A stretch of 32,224 nt of DNA from Kitasatospora sp. MBT63 (GCF_000710465.2 NZ_JAIZ01000190.1:1-32224); one strand, 5' to 3'; counted from the stretch's first letter, positions 1-9,074 are shown. Numbers and translations are program-made. Notes: generated by a model not told the origin, from the sequence alone.

Positions 1-1153
1 CGGCGGGTCGGGCGGGTGGGACCGGCTGGAGCTTCTCCGGGCGGGCCGAGAGCGCCCCGCCGAGCCCGTCGACCAGGCAGCTCACCGGTTCGACCCGGTC
101 CAGCGCGAGGGACAGCAGACCGGTCCGGGTCACCGTGACCGACAGCAGGTACCGCCGGTCCGGGCGGCCGGTGGCCGGATCGGGCGCCGCCACGTAGCCG
201 TTGAGCGCCACCGAGTCGAGGAGCCCGTCGGCGTCGGCGCGGAAGAGTTCGGTCAGCACCCGCAGCGCGCACTGGGCCAGTACCTCGCGGTAGACCTCCT
301 TGCGTTCGGTGGCCGGCCGGTTCACCTCGGCCTCGCGGTCGTCCGCCTTGACGTAGCGGTAGCGGGCCAGCGCCGGGACGACCTCGTACCCGGGCAGCAG
401 GACGTCGACCGCGAGCAGCCGCCGGTCCGGCTCCCAGACGGCCGAACTCTCCTGCGGCACGCCGTCGGGCCAGTCGCCGCGCCAGGCCAGCGCGGTCTCG
501 AAGTACTCCGCCACCGCGGCGGGTTCGCCCGCCGAGAGCCGGGCGGCCAGCCGCCTGGCCGGTTCGCCCTGCGCGGCCGCCGACCGGCGCTGCCCGGCGG
601 CCCAGGCGTCGTACTGCGCCCGGTACTCCTCGAGTTGGCGCAGCCGTTGCTGCTCGGCGGCCTGCGCCGCGTACCAGTCGTGCTCGAAGCGGGCCCGGGC
701 GTGCGCGAGCCGGTCCTCGTACTCCCGGCGGATGCCGGGGTCGAGCAGCTGCTGACCGGTCGGCGGGACCACGTGGTACCAGGACTGGTCCGGCAGCGTG
801 ACCGGCACGCCCAGCTGCCCGGGGTCGAACGGGGCCGGCTCGACGGCCTGTCCCAGCTGCGCCAGGCCGAACGCCGGACCGGTCAGCCCCTGCGCCAGGA
901 TGCCCCGCAACTGCGCCATCCGGGCGTCGAGTTCGGCGGTCCGCCGGGCCGCGTCGTCCTCCCTGGCCTGCCGGTACGCGCGCAGCGCCTCGCGCTGCCC
1001 CTGTGCGGCGGCACGCTGGGCGGACCGCTGGTCACGTTCGTACCGGGCCTGCGCCGCGGCGGCGGAGCGGCGCTGGGCCTCCGCCTGGCGGTGCTGTTCG
1101 CGCTGGGCCTGCGCCAGCATCCCGAGTACCCCCGTGCCGTACCGCTGTGCCAC
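1..1153 (-). CDS. Mrr-type restriction endonuclease-like protein, N-terminal part (cut by window edge)
   Basis: An uninterrupted minus-strand frame runs from GTG at 1153 off the left edge (384 codons visible). The start is supported by GGGGAGG about 7 nt upstream. Residues 1 to about 200 are rich in Ala, Gln, Arg and Glu and look like a long coiled coil. Residues about 220-384 contain stretches such as YRYVKADDREAE, ERKEVYREVLAQCALRVL and DPATGRPDRRYLLSVTVTR. These match, from memory, the region before the catalytic Mrr_cat domain of actinobacterial 'restriction endonuclease' proteins. The nuclease domain itself would lie outside the window, so activity cannot be judged. Such proteins are often solitary and may act on modified DNA or in another nuclease role. 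Family call fairly confident, function uncertain. Confidence 0.7.
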   Translation of the reverse strand, partial: MAQRYGTGVLGMLAQAQREQHRQAEAQRRSAAAAQARYERDQRSAQRAAAQGQREALRAYRQAREDDAARRTAELDARMAQLRGILAQGLTGPAFGLAQLGQAVEPAPFDPGQLGVPVTLPDQSWYHVVPPTGQQLLDPGIRREYEDRLAHARARFEHDWYAAQAAEQQRLRQLEEYRAQYDAWAAGQRRSAAAQGEPARRLAARLSAGEPAAVAEYFETALAWRGDWPDGVPQESSAVWEPDRRLLAVDVLLPGYEVVPALARYRYVKADDREAEVNRPATERKEVYREVLAQCALRVLTELFRADADGLLDSVALNGYVAAPDPATGRPDRRYLLSVTVTRTGLLSLALDRVEPVSCLVDGLGGALSARPEKLQPVPPARPA

Positions 1154-1297
1154 CGCGCGCCTCCCCGCCGTCCTGACCGATGATCAGTCTGGCACGGCGC
1201 GGGCGGCCCGGCGGTGGCGGTGATCGGACGGTTACTCAGCGGCTTCCGGGCGCGCCCGCCGCCCGCCGGCACCGCGCCGCCCGGACCCGGTCCCCGC

Positions 1298-1705
1298 TCA
1301 GCCCTCGGCGGGCCGCAGGGTGAGCGAGATGCTGTTGATGCAGTACCGCTGGTCGGTCGGCGTGCCGTAGCCCTCGCCCTCGAAGACGTGCCCGAGGTGG
1401 CCGCCGCAGCGGGCGCAGCGGACCTCCACCCGGCGCATGCCGAGCGTGGTGTCCTCGATGTACTCGACCCGGTCCCCGGCGAGCGGCGCGTAGTACGAGG
1501 GCCAGCCGCAGTGGCTGTCGAACTTGGTCTCGCTGCTGAACAGTTCGCTGCCGCAGGCCCGGCAGGCGTACACCCCGACGGTCTTGGTGTCGGTGTACTC
1601 GCCGACGTGCGGGCGCTCGGTGCCGGCCTCGCGGAGCACGTGGTACTCCTCCGGGGTCAGCTGGTCGCGCCACTCGGCGTCGGTCTTCTCGATCTCGTAG
1701 CTCAC
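1298..1705 (-). CDS. msrB: Peptide-methionine (R)-S-oxide reductase MsrB
   Basis: 135-aa cytosolic enzyme that reduces the R epimer of methionine sulfoxide in oxidised proteins. The SelR domain spans almost the whole chain. Zinc ligands are visible as CRAC (C48, C51) and CARC (C97, C100). HCGWPS (65-70) and HLGHVF (103-108) are family motifs, and the catalytic Cys is C122 in RYCINS. C66 is the likely resolving cysteine. Length is typical of a free-standing MsrB. It follows murC on the same strand after about 200 nt that contain a possible weak hairpin, so it may have its own promoter. Confidence 0.96.
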   Translation of the reverse strand: MSYEIEKTDAEWRDQLTPEEYHVLREAGTERPHVGEYTDTKTVGVYACRACGSELFSSETKFDSHCGWPSYYAPLAGDRVEYIEDTTLGMRRVEVRCARCGGHLGHVFEGEGYGTPTDQRYCINSISLTLRPAEG

Positions 1706-1812
1706 GGCTGGCTCCCCGGCTCGCTGGTGTCAGGCCTGTCGCTCGCAGACCCGGCGCGCCTCCCGCGGATCGGGCCGGGCCGGCGACGCACCGCTGCCGG
1801 TGCGTGGACGGC

Positions 1813-1834
1813 GCCCCCGGCCGCCGGCCGGGAG
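1813..1834 (-). terminator. Possible weak terminator between murC and msrB
   Basis: CCCGGCC (1816-1822), loop GCC, GGCCGGG (1826-1832) forms a 7-bp GC hairpin between the murC stop and the msrB start. There is no T-tract, and such sequences are common in this base composition, so this is weak. Confidence 0.25.
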
Positions 1835-1909
1835 CACCCCCATCCTGCGCCCGGCGGGCGCCCGTCCGGTACGCCGCGGGCCGCCCGGGCCCGATCCGTA
1901 AGACACGCG

Positions 1910-3307
1910 TTAGCTTGCAACGTCCGCGAGGCGCGCCAGAATTTCGGGGCCCAGGTTGGTGACGTCACCGGCACCCATGGTGAGCAGCAGGTCGCCCGGC
2001 CGGGCCAGGCCCGCCAGCAGGGCGGGGGCGGCCGCGAAGAAGTGCTCGGCGGTGACGTCGGCACCGGCCCGGCGGGCCGCGTCGATGATCAGCTCGCTGG
2101 TGACACCGGGGATCGGGTCCTCGCGGGCCGGGTAGATGTCCAGCACCACCGAGGCGTCGGCCAGCGCCAGCGCCTGCCCCATCTCCTCGGCCAGCTGCTG
2201 GGTGCGGCTGAACAGGTGCGGCTGGAAGACCACCAGGACCCGGCCGGTGGCGGCCTCCCGGATGGCCTCCAGGTCGGCGGTCATCTCGGTGGGGTGGTGG
2301 GCGTAGGAGTCGATCACCTGGACGCCGGCCACCTCGCCCTTGAGCTGCAGACGGCGGCGGACGCCGGTGTAGCTGCCGATGGCCTTGGCCAGGTCGGCGG
2401 CCGGGACCCCGAGGGCGACGCCGGCGGCCAGCGCGGAGACCGCGTTGTGCGCGTAGTGCCGGCCGGGCACCGACACCGTGAAGACCCTCTCGGCGCCGTC
2501 CAGCTCGACGGTGACCTCGCTGGTCATGCCGCGGGCGACCACCGAGCGCACCCGCACGTCGGCGTCCTCGGCGGCGCCGACGGTGACGACGTTCAGGCCG
2601 GGCCGGCCGGCCACCCGGGCGGTCAGCTCCCGGGCGCCCTCGTGGTCGGCGGAGACCACCAGGGTGCCGCCGGGCACGATCCGGCCGACGAAGGTCTCGA
2701 AGGACTCGTAGATCTCCTCCATCGACGCGTAGTTCGCGTGGTGGTCCAGCTCCACGTTGAGCACGATCGCGACCTCGGGCGCGTACTTGTGGAAGCTGCG
2801 GTCGCTCTCGTCCGCCTCGGCGACGAAGATCTCGCCGGTGCCGTGGTGGGCGTTGGAACCGGGGGCGTCCAGGTCGCCGCCGATCGCGTAGGACGGGTCC
2901 AGGCCCAGCTCGCCCAGGCTGACCGCGAGCATGCTGGTGGTGGTGGTCTTGCCGTGGGTGCCGGCCACCGCCAGCGCCCGGCGCCCGCCCATCAGCGCGG
3001 CCAGCGCGTCGGAGCGGTGCACCACCGGGATGCCGCGCTCGCGGGCGGCGGCCAGCTCCGGGTTGTCGGTGCGGATCGCGCTGGAGACCACCACGCTGCT
3101 GGTGCCGGCGGGCAGGTTCTCGGCGGCGTGGCCGATGTGCACCTCGGCGCCGAGCTCGCGCAGCGCCAGGACCGTCTCGGACTCCTTGGCATCGCTGCCG
3201 GACACCTTGGCGCCGCGCACCGCGAGGATCTTCGCCAGGCCGGACATGCCGGCGCCGCCGATACCGATGAAGTGCGGGGCGTGCAGGTCGTGGGCGGCGT
3301 CGTTCAA
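1910..3307 (-). CDS. murC: UDP-N-acetylmuramate--L-alanine ligase MurC
   Basis: 465-aa cytoplasmic Mur ligase that adds L-Ala to UDP-MurNAc, the first step of the peptidoglycan stem peptide. The N-terminal Rossmann motif GIGGAGMSG lies near residues 15-23. The ATP-binding loop GTHGKTTTTS is at 116-125. The central domain carries EADESD and NVELDHH motifs, and the C-terminal ligase domain has YAHHPTE and FQPHLFSRT. The start is TTG at 3305-3307 with GGAG 8 nt upstream. TTG fits because MNDAAHDLHAPHFIGIGG matches the family N-terminus without extension. It is followed on the same strand by msrB. Confidence 0.96.
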   Translation of the reverse strand: MNDAAHDLHAPHFIGIGGAGMSGLAKILAVRGAKVSGSDAKESETVLALRELGAEVHIGHAAENLPAGTSSVVVSSAIRTDNPELAAARERGIPVVHRSDALAALMGGRRALAVAGTHGKTTTTSMLAVSLGELGLDPSYAIGGDLDAPGSNAHHGTGEIFVAEADESDRSFHKYAPEVAIVLNVELDHHANYASMEEIYESFETFVGRIVPGGTLVVSADHEGARELTARVAGRPGLNVVTVGAAEDADVRVRSVVARGMTSEVTVELDGAERVFTVSVPGRHYAHNAVSALAAGVALGVPAADLAKAIGSYTGVRRRLQLKGEVAGVQVIDSYAHHPTEMTADLEAIREAATGRVLVVFQPHLFSRTQQLAEEMGQALALADASVVLDIYPAREDPIPGVTSELIIDAARRAGADVTAEHFFAAAPALLAGLARPGDLLLTMGAGDVTNLGPEILARLADVAS

Positions 3308-3414
3308 GAGAGTGCTCCGTACTCGGGTGCGGCGGGGCGGCCGTGGCGGCAGGACGGCGAATCGTCCTCGCGGAGGATCCGCAAGGACGATTCTGCACTA
3401 CCGGACGGTGGGGC

Positions 3415-3879
3415 CTAGGAGTCCCGGGCGAACAGTTTCAGGACCGGGACACCCACCTTGTGCCGGGCCTGGGAGGCCCAGTCCCGGTGGAAGAACTCCT
3501 CCACGAAGTGCGGGGAGGTGAGCACCAGCACCTCGTCGGCCCGGTGCTGCTCGACCACCTCGCGCAGCCGGTCCAGCGGGCTGTCCTGGACCACCTCGCC
3601 GCTGGCCTCGGCCCCCGCACGCTGCAGGTGGCGCAGGCTGTGCGCCAGGGATTCGCTCGCAAGAGTGGGGCTGTCGGCCGCCTCCCCGTCGTGTTCGTGT
3701 ACCGCCTTGTCGAGATGGCCGAGGGCCACGTCGTCGAGCGCGCGCAGCAGTTCGTCCTGCCGTCCGCGCGGCTGCATCAGGACGACGAAGGAGACCTTCT
3801 CCTCGCCGTGGAGGGTGGTGACCAGCTCCACATCGGCGTCGGAGAGTGCTTTTTCGATCATCAATACGGTCTTGAACAC
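3415..3879 (-). CDS. Conserved actinobacterial protein, USP-like/Rossmann fold (often labelled indole-3-glycerol phosphate synthase)
   Basis: 154-aa soluble protein beginning MFKTVLMIEKALSDADVE, from GTG at 3877-3879 with AAGGGA just upstream. The alternating hydrophobic strands (FVVLMQP, DEVLVLTSPH, VGVPVLKLF) and the ending EEFFHRDWASQARHKVGVP suggest a small universal-stress-like alpha/beta fold. Homologues are, as I recall, widely labelled 'indole-3-glycerol phosphate synthase', but the chain is far too short for that TIM-barrel enzyme and shows none of its catalytic motifs, so I regard that label as an error. It sits about 110 nt upstream of murC on the same strand. Function unknown. Confidence 0.8.
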   Translation of the reverse strand: MFKTVLMIEKALSDADVELVTTLHGEEKVSFVVLMQPRGRQDELLRALDDVALGHLDKAVHEHDGEAADSPTLASESLAHSLRHLQRAGAEASGEVVQDSPLDRLREVVEQHRADEVLVLTSPHFVEEFFHRDWASQARHKVGVPVLKLFARDS

Positions 3880-4011
3880 GTGAGTCCCTTCGCGGTTGCA
3901 GGCCCCCGGGTCCGGCGTCCCTTCTCATACTGCCCGGAGGAAGCTTTCCTCACGCTGCTCACGCGCCACATGGGCCACGGTGGGGCGGGATCGCCCGGTT
4001 CCCGGGACCGA

Positions 4012-4791
4012 TCAGGCCTCGGCCGCGGTGTCGGCGGCGCGCAGGTAGCGGGTGAACAGGAACCCGTTCTGCTCGATCAACGACACCAGCCGCATCCGCG
4101 CGGCGGACGGCAGCGCCGGACCGTGCAGGATCCGCGGCGACTCCCCGCCGCTGAGCACCGGCGCCAGCGACAGGCAGAGTTCGTCCAGCAGACCGGCCGC
4201 CGCCAGCTGACCCAGCAGCCGGGGACCGCCCTCGGTCAGCTGCCGCTGCCAGCCCCGGCCGGCCAGCTCCGCGAGCGCCGTCGGCAGGTCCACCGCGTCC
4301 TCGCCCGCCACCACCAGGTCGGCCGCCGCGGCCACCGCCCGGCGGGCCTCGGCGGGCGCGCTCTCGCAGGTCACCACGACCGTCCTGACCAGCGGCGCGG
4401 TGAACAGCGGCGCCGTCAGGTCGAGGTCCAGCCCGCGCGAGACGATCGCGATCACCGGCGCCGGCGGCTGCCCGGCCGCCGCACGGGCCGCCGCGAACTC
4501 CGCCCGCGCCCGGGCCGGCCGGTACCCCTCCGCCCGGACCGTCTGGGCCCCCACCAGCACCACGTCCGCCAGCGCCCGCAGAACACCGAAGATCCGCTTG
4601 TCGGCGTCGCCGGACAGCCCCTCCGAGAGACCGTCGAGCCGGGCCGCGCCGTCCAGGCCGCTGACCATGTTGGCGCGCAGCCACGGCAGGCCGCGGCCGA
4701 CCTGCTCCGGGTACGCGTACACCTCGGCCAGCGACTCGAGCGACCACAGGTCGTCCACCGGCCCGGACAGGGGATTGATCAGCTGCTGCAT
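4012..4791 (-). CDS. Pyrimidine reductase family protein (RibD C-terminal/DHFR-like domain)
   Basis: 259-aa protein starting at ATG 4791 (MQQLINPLSG) with GGGAG about 10 nt upstream. An upstream in-frame start at 4839 would add 16 low-complexity residues and lacks a ribosome binding site. RibD_C signatures are MVSGLDGAARLDG near residue 42, ADVVLVGAQTVRAEGY near 75-90, LTEGGPRLLGQL near 185 and a C-terminal RYLRAAD. Family members reduce the ribosylamino-pyrimidine intermediate of riboflavin synthesis with NADPH. This copy has no deaminase domain and no rib gene beside it, so the substrate is unknown. It is divergent from zapE. A bulged hairpin overlaps its stop near 3989-4014. Confidence 0.85.
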   Translation of the reverse strand: MQQLINPLSGPVDDLWSLESLAEVYAYPEQVGRGLPWLRANMVSGLDGAARLDGLSEGLSGDADKRIFGVLRALADVVLVGAQTVRAEGYRPARARAEFAAARAAAGQPPAPVIAIVSRGLDLDLTAPLFTAPLVRTVVVTCESAPAEARRAVAAAADLVVAGEDAVDLPTALAELAGRGWQRQLTEGGPRLLGQLAAAGLLDELCLSLAPVLSGGESPRILHGPALPSAARMRLVSLIEQNGFLFTRYLRAADTAAEA

Positions 4792-4843
4792 GGGCCAGAG
4801 TCTCCCACCCCCTCGTGCCGTCGGCGGGGCGCGCGCCAAGGCG

Positions 4844-4858
4844 TACCCTTTCCACGTG
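4844..4858 (+). promoter_or_regulatory. Candidate -10 box giving leaderless zapE mRNA
   Basis: TACCCT at 4844-4849 fits the TANNNT pattern and ends 6 nt before the GTG at 4856. Transcription would therefore start at or next to the start codon. No good Shine-Dalgarno precedes this GTG, and no clear -35 is seen. Confidence 0.45.
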
Positions 4859-5926
4859 TCTGCTGCCCCTCACCCCGAGACCGCCGAGGCGATACCCGTG
4901 ACCCGCCCGGCCGCGCTCGCCGACCGCCGCCCCGTCGTCTCCGCCGAGCGCCTGGTCGCCGAGATGGTCCCGCCGCCGCGCTTCACCGGGGTCAGCTTCG
5001 GCAGCTACCTCCCCGACCCCACCCAGCCGAGCCAGTACGAGGCCGTGCAGGTACTGGAGCAGTTCGCCGCCGGGCTCAACGGCGCGGCCGCCGGCGCCCC
5101 GAAGCGCAGCTGGTTCCGGCGCTCGGCCCCGGCCCCCGCCGGCCCGTCCGGGATCTACCTGGACGGCGGCTACGGCGTCGGCAAGACCCACCTGCTGGCC
5201 TCGCTCTGGCACGCCACCCCCGGCCCCAAGGCGTTCGGCACCTTCGTCGAGCTCACCAACCTGGTCGGCGCGCTCACCTTCAAGGGCGCCGTCGAGACGC
5301 TGTCCGGACACCGCCTGCTGTGCATCGACGAGTTCGAGCTCGACGACCCGGGCGACACCGTGCTGGTCTCCACCCTGCTGAGCCGGCTGGTCGAGAACGG
5401 CGTCAAGCTCGCCGCCACCTCCAACACCCTCCCGGAGAAGCTCGGCGAGGGCCGGTTCGCCGCCACCGACTTCCTGCGCGAGATCCAGGGCCTGTCCGCG
5501 CACTTCCGCCCGCTGCGGATCGACGGCCAGGACTACCGCCACCGCGGCCTGCCCGAGGCGCCGCCGCCGTACTCCGACGCCGAGGTCGCCGAGCGCGCCG
5601 GCCGGGCGCCCGGCGCGGTGCTGGACGACTTCGACTCCCTGCTGGAGCACCTCAAGGAGGTGCACCCGAGCCGCTACGGCGCGCTGCTGGACGACGTCCG
5701 GTCGGTCTTCCTGCGCGGCGTGCGCCAGGTCGACGACCAGTCCACCGCGCTGCGGCTGGTCGTCCTCGCCGACCGGATGTACGACCGGGAGCTGCCGATC
5801 ACCGCCTCCGGCATCCCGTTCGACCGGGTCTTCCCCGAGGAGCTGCTGCGCGGCGGCTACCGCAAGAAGTACCTGCGGGCGATCTCCCGTCTGGTCGCCC
5901 TGGCCCGCGACAGCGCCAAGTCCTGA
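4856..5926 (+). CDS. zapE: Cell division protein ZapE (AFG1-like ATPase)
   Basis: 356-aa AAA-type ATPase of the AFG1/ZapE family. ZapE interacts with the FtsZ ring in proteobacteria; in actinobacteria the role is less studied. The Walker A loop GGYGVGKTH is at about residues 104-112, Walker B CIDEFELDD is near 155-163, and a sensor-like TSNTLPEKL follows. The conserved VVSAERLVAEMVPPPRF segment precedes the ATPase. The start is GTG 4856. GTG 4898 is an alternative with GAGG in better spacing. The gene diverges from the RibD_C-type gene and converges on the acyltransferase gene. Confidence 0.9.
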   Translation: MSAAPHPETAEAIPVTRPAALADRRPVVSAERLVAEMVPPPRFTGVSFGSYLPDPTQPSQYEAVQVLEQFAAGLNGAAAGAPKRSWFRRSAPAPAGPSGIYLDGGYGVGKTHLLASLWHATPGPKAFGTFVELTNLVGALTFKGAVETLSGHRLLCIDEFELDDPGDTVLVSTLLSRLVENGVKLAATSNTLPEKLGEGRFAATDFLREIQGLSAHFRPLRIDGQDYRHRGLPEAPPPYSDAEVAERAGRAPGAVLDDFDSLLEHLKEVHPSRYGALLDDVRSVFLRGVRQVDDQSTALRLVVLADRMYDRELPITASGIPFDRVFPEELLRGGYRKKYLRAISRLVALARDSAKS

Positions 5927-5952
5927 CCCCGGCCCCGCCGGCGGCCCCGGTG

Positions 5953-6002
5953 CCGCGTCGGGCAGCCTTCGCCCCGTCGCCGGGCGGAGCTGCCTGACGC
6001 GG
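5953..6002. terminator. Bidirectional terminator between convergent zapE and acyltransferase genes
   Basis: CCGCGTCGGGCAG (5953-5965) pairs with CTGCCTGACGCGG (5990-6002), 13 bp with one G-T wobble. A nested GCCC/GGGC hairpin sits in the loop. It fills the 78-nt gap between two converging stop codons, so it could end both transcripts. Confidence 0.65.
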
Positions 6003-6004
6003 CC

Positions 6005-6649
6005 CTACCGGGCGGCCGCCCGCGAGGCCGTCCGCCAGGCGGCCGTCACCGCCGCGTGTGCCTGCGCCGTCGCCGCCGTGACATCGCCGGTCAGCCGCAC
6101 CGGCGCACCGACGTGCACGTGCAGCACCGGCCGGCGCAGCGGCGCGGTCGCCAGACCCGCCAGCTGCTTGGCGGTCGACCCGGAGCTGATCCGCCGGGAG
6201 CCGGCCTGGCCGAGCGGGACCACCGGCGCGCCGGTCGCCGCCACCAGCCGGGCCAGACCGGTCCGGAACGGCCCGGGCGCGCTGTCCGCCGCGTCCACCC
6301 GCCGGGGCAGCCGGCCCTCCGGGTAGATCACCACCACCCGGCCCGCCGCGAGCGCCTCGGCGGCCGCCTCCAGCGCCTCGGCGGCCCGCTCGCTGCCCCG
6401 GTGCACCGGGACGTGCCCGCCGCGCACCAGCGCGCCGCGCAGCACCGGGATCCGCCACAGCCCGGCGGTGGCCAGCACCACCGGCCGCACCCCCAGCCGG
6501 TCCAGTGCGGCCAGCACCACGCCGGGGTCGGCCAGCGACGAGTGGTTGGCCGCCAGGACGCTGCCCGGCGCGATCCCGGCGCCGTCCTCGGTGCTGACCC
6601 GCAGCCGGCCGAGGGCCGGGACGACGGTACGGGCGACGGTGCTGAGCAT
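6005..6649 (-). CDS. 1-acyl-sn-glycerol-3-phosphate acyltransferase family protein (PlsC-like)
   Basis: 214-aa acyltransferase from ATG 6649 with GAGGA 6 nt upstream. A longer frame to 6745 exists but lacks a ribosome binding site. The catalytic HX4D motif is NHSSLAD (H36, D41). The substrate-binding block is [11 protein letters not shown], followed by [18 protein letters not shown]. These fit the LPLAT fold that transfers acyl groups to lysophosphatidic acid or related glycerolipids at the inner membrane face. It is slightly short, and the N-terminus lacks a strong membrane anchor. It stands alone and is divergent from uvrB. Specificity cannot be inferred. Confidence 0.85.
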   Translation of the reverse strand: MLSTVARTVVPALGRLRVSTEDGAGIAPGSVLAANHSSLADPGVVLAALDRLGVRPVVLATAGLWRIPVLRGALVRGGHVPVHRGSERAAEALEAAAEALAAGRVVVIYPEGRLPRRVDAADSAPGPFRTGLARLVAATGAPVVPLGQAGSRRISSGSTAKQLAGLATAPLRRPVLHVHVGAPVRLTGDVTAATAQAHAAVTAAWRTASRAAAR

Positions 6650-6780
6650 CTGCGGTCCTCGGGTCGGCGCTGAACGGGCACCCCAGTGTCCCGCCCGTCC
6701 GCGACCGCCGGCCTGAGCCCCCGTACTCATCCCGGGCCCCCGCACGGCCGCATCCCGCCCGGACTGTCGGTGCCTGGCCG

Positions 6781-6795
6781 TACGGTGGTGTCGTG
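6781..6795 (+). promoter_or_regulatory. Candidate -10 box giving leaderless uvrB mRNA
   Basis: TACGGT at 6781-6786 fits TANNNT and ends 6 nt before GTG 6793. No standard Shine-Dalgarno is in place. No convincing -35 hexamer was seen at 17-19 bp. Confidence 0.4.
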
Positions 6796-8883
6796 CGTCC
6801 CATCACGAGTATCGAGCGGTCCGTGGCGCCCTTCGAGGTCGTCAGCCCCTACCAGCCGAACGGAGACCAGCCGGCGGCCATCGCCGAGCTGGAGCGCCGG
6901 ATCCGGGCGGGCGAGAAGGACGTCGTCCTGCTCGGCGCCACCGGCACCGGCAAGTCGGCCACCACCGCCTGGATGATCGAGAAGCTCCAGCGGCCCACCC
7001 TGGTGATGGCGCCGAACAAGACCCTGGCCGCCCAGCTGGCCAACGAGTTCCGCGAGCTGCTGCCGAACAACGCGGTCGAGTACTTCGTCTCGTACTACGA
7101 CTACTACCAGCCCGAGGCGTACGTCCCGCAGACGGACACCTACATCGAGAAGGACTCCTCGATCAACGAGGAGGTCGAGCGGCTGCGCCACTCCGCCACC
7201 AACTCGCTGCTCACCCGCCGCGACGTGGTGGTGGTCGCCTCGGTCTCCTGCATCTACGGCCTCGGCACCCCGCAGGAGTACGTGGACCGGATGGTGCAGC
7301 TCAAGGTCGGCGAGGAGGTCGACCGGGACGCCCTGCTGCGCCGCTTCGTCGACATCCAGTACACCCGCAACGACCTGGCCTTCACCCGCGGCACCTTCCG
7401 GGTCCGCGGCGACACCATCGAGATCTTCCCGGTCTACGAGGAACTCGCCGTCCGGATCGAGATGTTCGGCGACGAGATCGAGGCCCTCTACACCCTGCAC
7501 CCGCTCACCGGCGAGATCATCAGCCAGGACGACTCGGTCTACGTCTTCCCCGCCTCCCACTACGTGGCCGGCCCGGAGCGGATGGAGCGCGCGGTCAACG
7601 ACATCGAGCAGGAGCTGGGGACCACCCTCGCCAGGATGGAGAAGCAGGGCAAGCTGCTGGAGGCCCAGCGGCTGCGCATGCGGACCACGTACGACCTGGA
7701 GATGCTCCGCCAGATCGGCACCTGCTCGGGCGTCGAGAACTACTCGATGCACTTCGACGGCCGCGAGCCCGGCTCCCCGCCCAACACCCTGCTCGACTAC
7801 TTCCCGGAGGACTTCCTCCTGGTGATCGACGAGTCGCACGTCACCGTCCCGCAGATCGGCGCGATGTACGAGGGCGACGCCTCCCGCAAGCGCACCCTGG
7901 TCGAGCACGGCTTCCGGCTGCCGTCCGCGATGGACAACCGCCCGCTGAAGTGGGAGGAGTTCCTGGAGCGGATCGACCAGACCGTCTACCTCTCGGCCAC
8001 CCCCGGCAAGTACGAACTCTCCCGCGGCGACGGCGTGGTCGACCAGATCATCCGCCCGACCGGCCTGATCGACCCCGAGGTGATCGTCAAGCCCACCGAG
8101 GGCCAGATCGACGACCTGGTGCACGAGATCCGCAAGCGGGTCGAGCGGGACGAGCGGGTGCTGGTCACCACCCTCACCAAGAAGATGTCCGAGGACCTCA
8201 CCGACTACCTGCTCGGCCTCGACATCCGGGTCCGCTACCTGCACAGCGACATCGACACCCTGCGCCGGGTCGAGCTGCTGCGCGAGCTGCGGGCCGGCGA
8301 GTACGACGTGCTGGTCGGCATCAACCTGCTCCGCGAGGGCCTCGACCTGCCCGAGGTCTCGCTGGTCGCGATCCTGGACGCGGACAAGGAGGGCTTCCTG
8401 CGGTCGGGTACCTCGCTGATCCAGACCATCGGCCGCGCCGCCCGCAACGTCTCCGGCCAGGTCCACATGTACGCCGACAAGATCACGCCGGCGATGGAGC
8501 TGGCGATCTCCGAGACCAACCGCCGCCGCGCGGTCCAGCAGGCGTACAACGAGGCCAACGGCATCGACCCGCAGCCGCTGCGCAAGAAGATCGGCGACAT
8601 CCTCGCCACCATGTCCCGGGAGGACGTGGACACCGAGGAACTGCTCGCCACCGGCTACCGGCAGCAGGGCAAGGGCAAGGCCCCGGTGCCCTCCCTCGGG
8701 GCCGGCAGCAAGCCGCCCAAGAGCCTGCCCGCCGCCGAACTCGCCGAACTGATCCAGGACATGACCGACCGGATGCACACCGCCGCGGCCGAGCTGCAGT
8801 TCGAGGTGGCGGCCCGGCTGCGGGACGAGATCCGGGAACTCAAGAAGGAGCTGCGGCAGATGCGCGAGGCCGGGATGGCCTGA
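6793..8883 (+). CDS. uvrB: Excinuclease ABC subunit UvrB
   Basis: 696-aa damage-verification helicase of nucleotide excision repair; it is loaded by UvrA and then recruits UvrC. Walker A GATGTGKS is at residues 48-55. The beta-hairpin segment [23 protein letters not shown] slips between strands. VIDESH is the Walker B motif, and TIGRAARN is helicase motif VI. A C-terminal UVR motif ([28 protein letters not shown]) binds UvrC. Length is normal. The GTG start at 6793 gives the usual [19 protein letters not shown]-terminus. uvrA and uvrC follow on the same strand 6-13 kb downstream. Confidence 0.98.
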   Translation: MRPITSIERSVAPFEVVSPYQPNGDQPAAIAELERRIRAGEKDVVLLGATGTGKSATTAWMIEKLQRPTLVMAPNKTLAAQLANEFRELLPNNAVEYFVSYYDYYQPEAYVPQTDTYIEKDSSINEEVERLRHSATNSLLTRRDVVVVASVSCIYGLGTPQEYVDRMVQLKVGEEVDRDALLRRFVDIQYTRNDLAFTRGTFRVRGDTIEIFPVYEELAVRIEMFGDEIEALYTLHPLTGEIISQDDSVYVFPASHYVAGPERMERAVNDIEQELGTTLARMEKQGKLLEAQRLRMRTTYDLEMLRQIGTCSGVENYSMHFDGREPGSPPNTLLDYFPEDFLLVIDESHVTVPQIGAMYEGDASRKRTLVEHGFRLPSAMDNRPLKWEEFLERIDQTVYLSATPGKYELSRGDGVVDQIIRPTGLIDPEVIVKPTEGQIDDLVHEIRKRVERDERVLVTTLTKKMSEDLTDYLLGLDIRVRYLHSDIDTLRRVELLRELRAGEYDVLVGINLLREGLDLPEVSLVAILDADKEGFLRSGTSLIQTIGRAARNVSGQVHMYADKITPAMELAISETNRRRAVQQAYNEANGIDPQPLRKKIGDILATMSREDVDTEELLATGYRQQGKGKAPVPSLGAGSKPPKSLPAAELAELIQDMTDRMHTAAAELQFEVAARLRDEIRELKKELRQMREAGMA

Positions 8884-8959
8884 CCCGCCGCCCGGACGGC
8901 GCTCCCGGGGCCCGCGGTCCGTCCCACGGTTTGTCTCAGGAGCGCCACAAACCACCGGT

Positions 8960-8993
8960 CCTGACCTGGCGACCCCCGGTCAGGCCATAGGGT
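8960..8993 (+). promoter_or_regulatory. Inverted repeat plus -10 box upstream of terD
   Basis: CCTGACC (8960-8966) and GGTCAGG (8978-8984) form a perfect 7-bp inverted repeat with an 11-bp spacer. TAGGGT (8988-8993) follows 3 bp later as a TANNNT -10 candidate. The repeat covers the expected -35 region, so it could be an operator. It could also act as a hairpin for the uvrB transcript. Confidence 0.4.
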
Positions 8994-9074
8994 TGGCCGC
9001 GGGAAGCTCTGCGACCCGCCCGTACGGGCCTCGACCGGTGTCGGCACCGAGGCCATCCGAGAGAGGACAGCACC

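Noticed and set aside
635..1183. Plus-strand frames within 635-1223
   Set aside because: They are antisense to the coiled-coil protein start. The minus-strand frame has a ribosome binding site and a recognisable conserved C-terminal region.
3415..3879. Indole-3-glycerol phosphate synthase
   Set aside because: Length 154 aa and absence of TrpC catalytic motifs argue against this common database label.
6727..8955. 742-codon minus-strand frame opposite uvrB
   Set aside because: Shadow frame with Leu/Val/Asp/Gly-rich composition; uvrB has full motifs on the plus strand.
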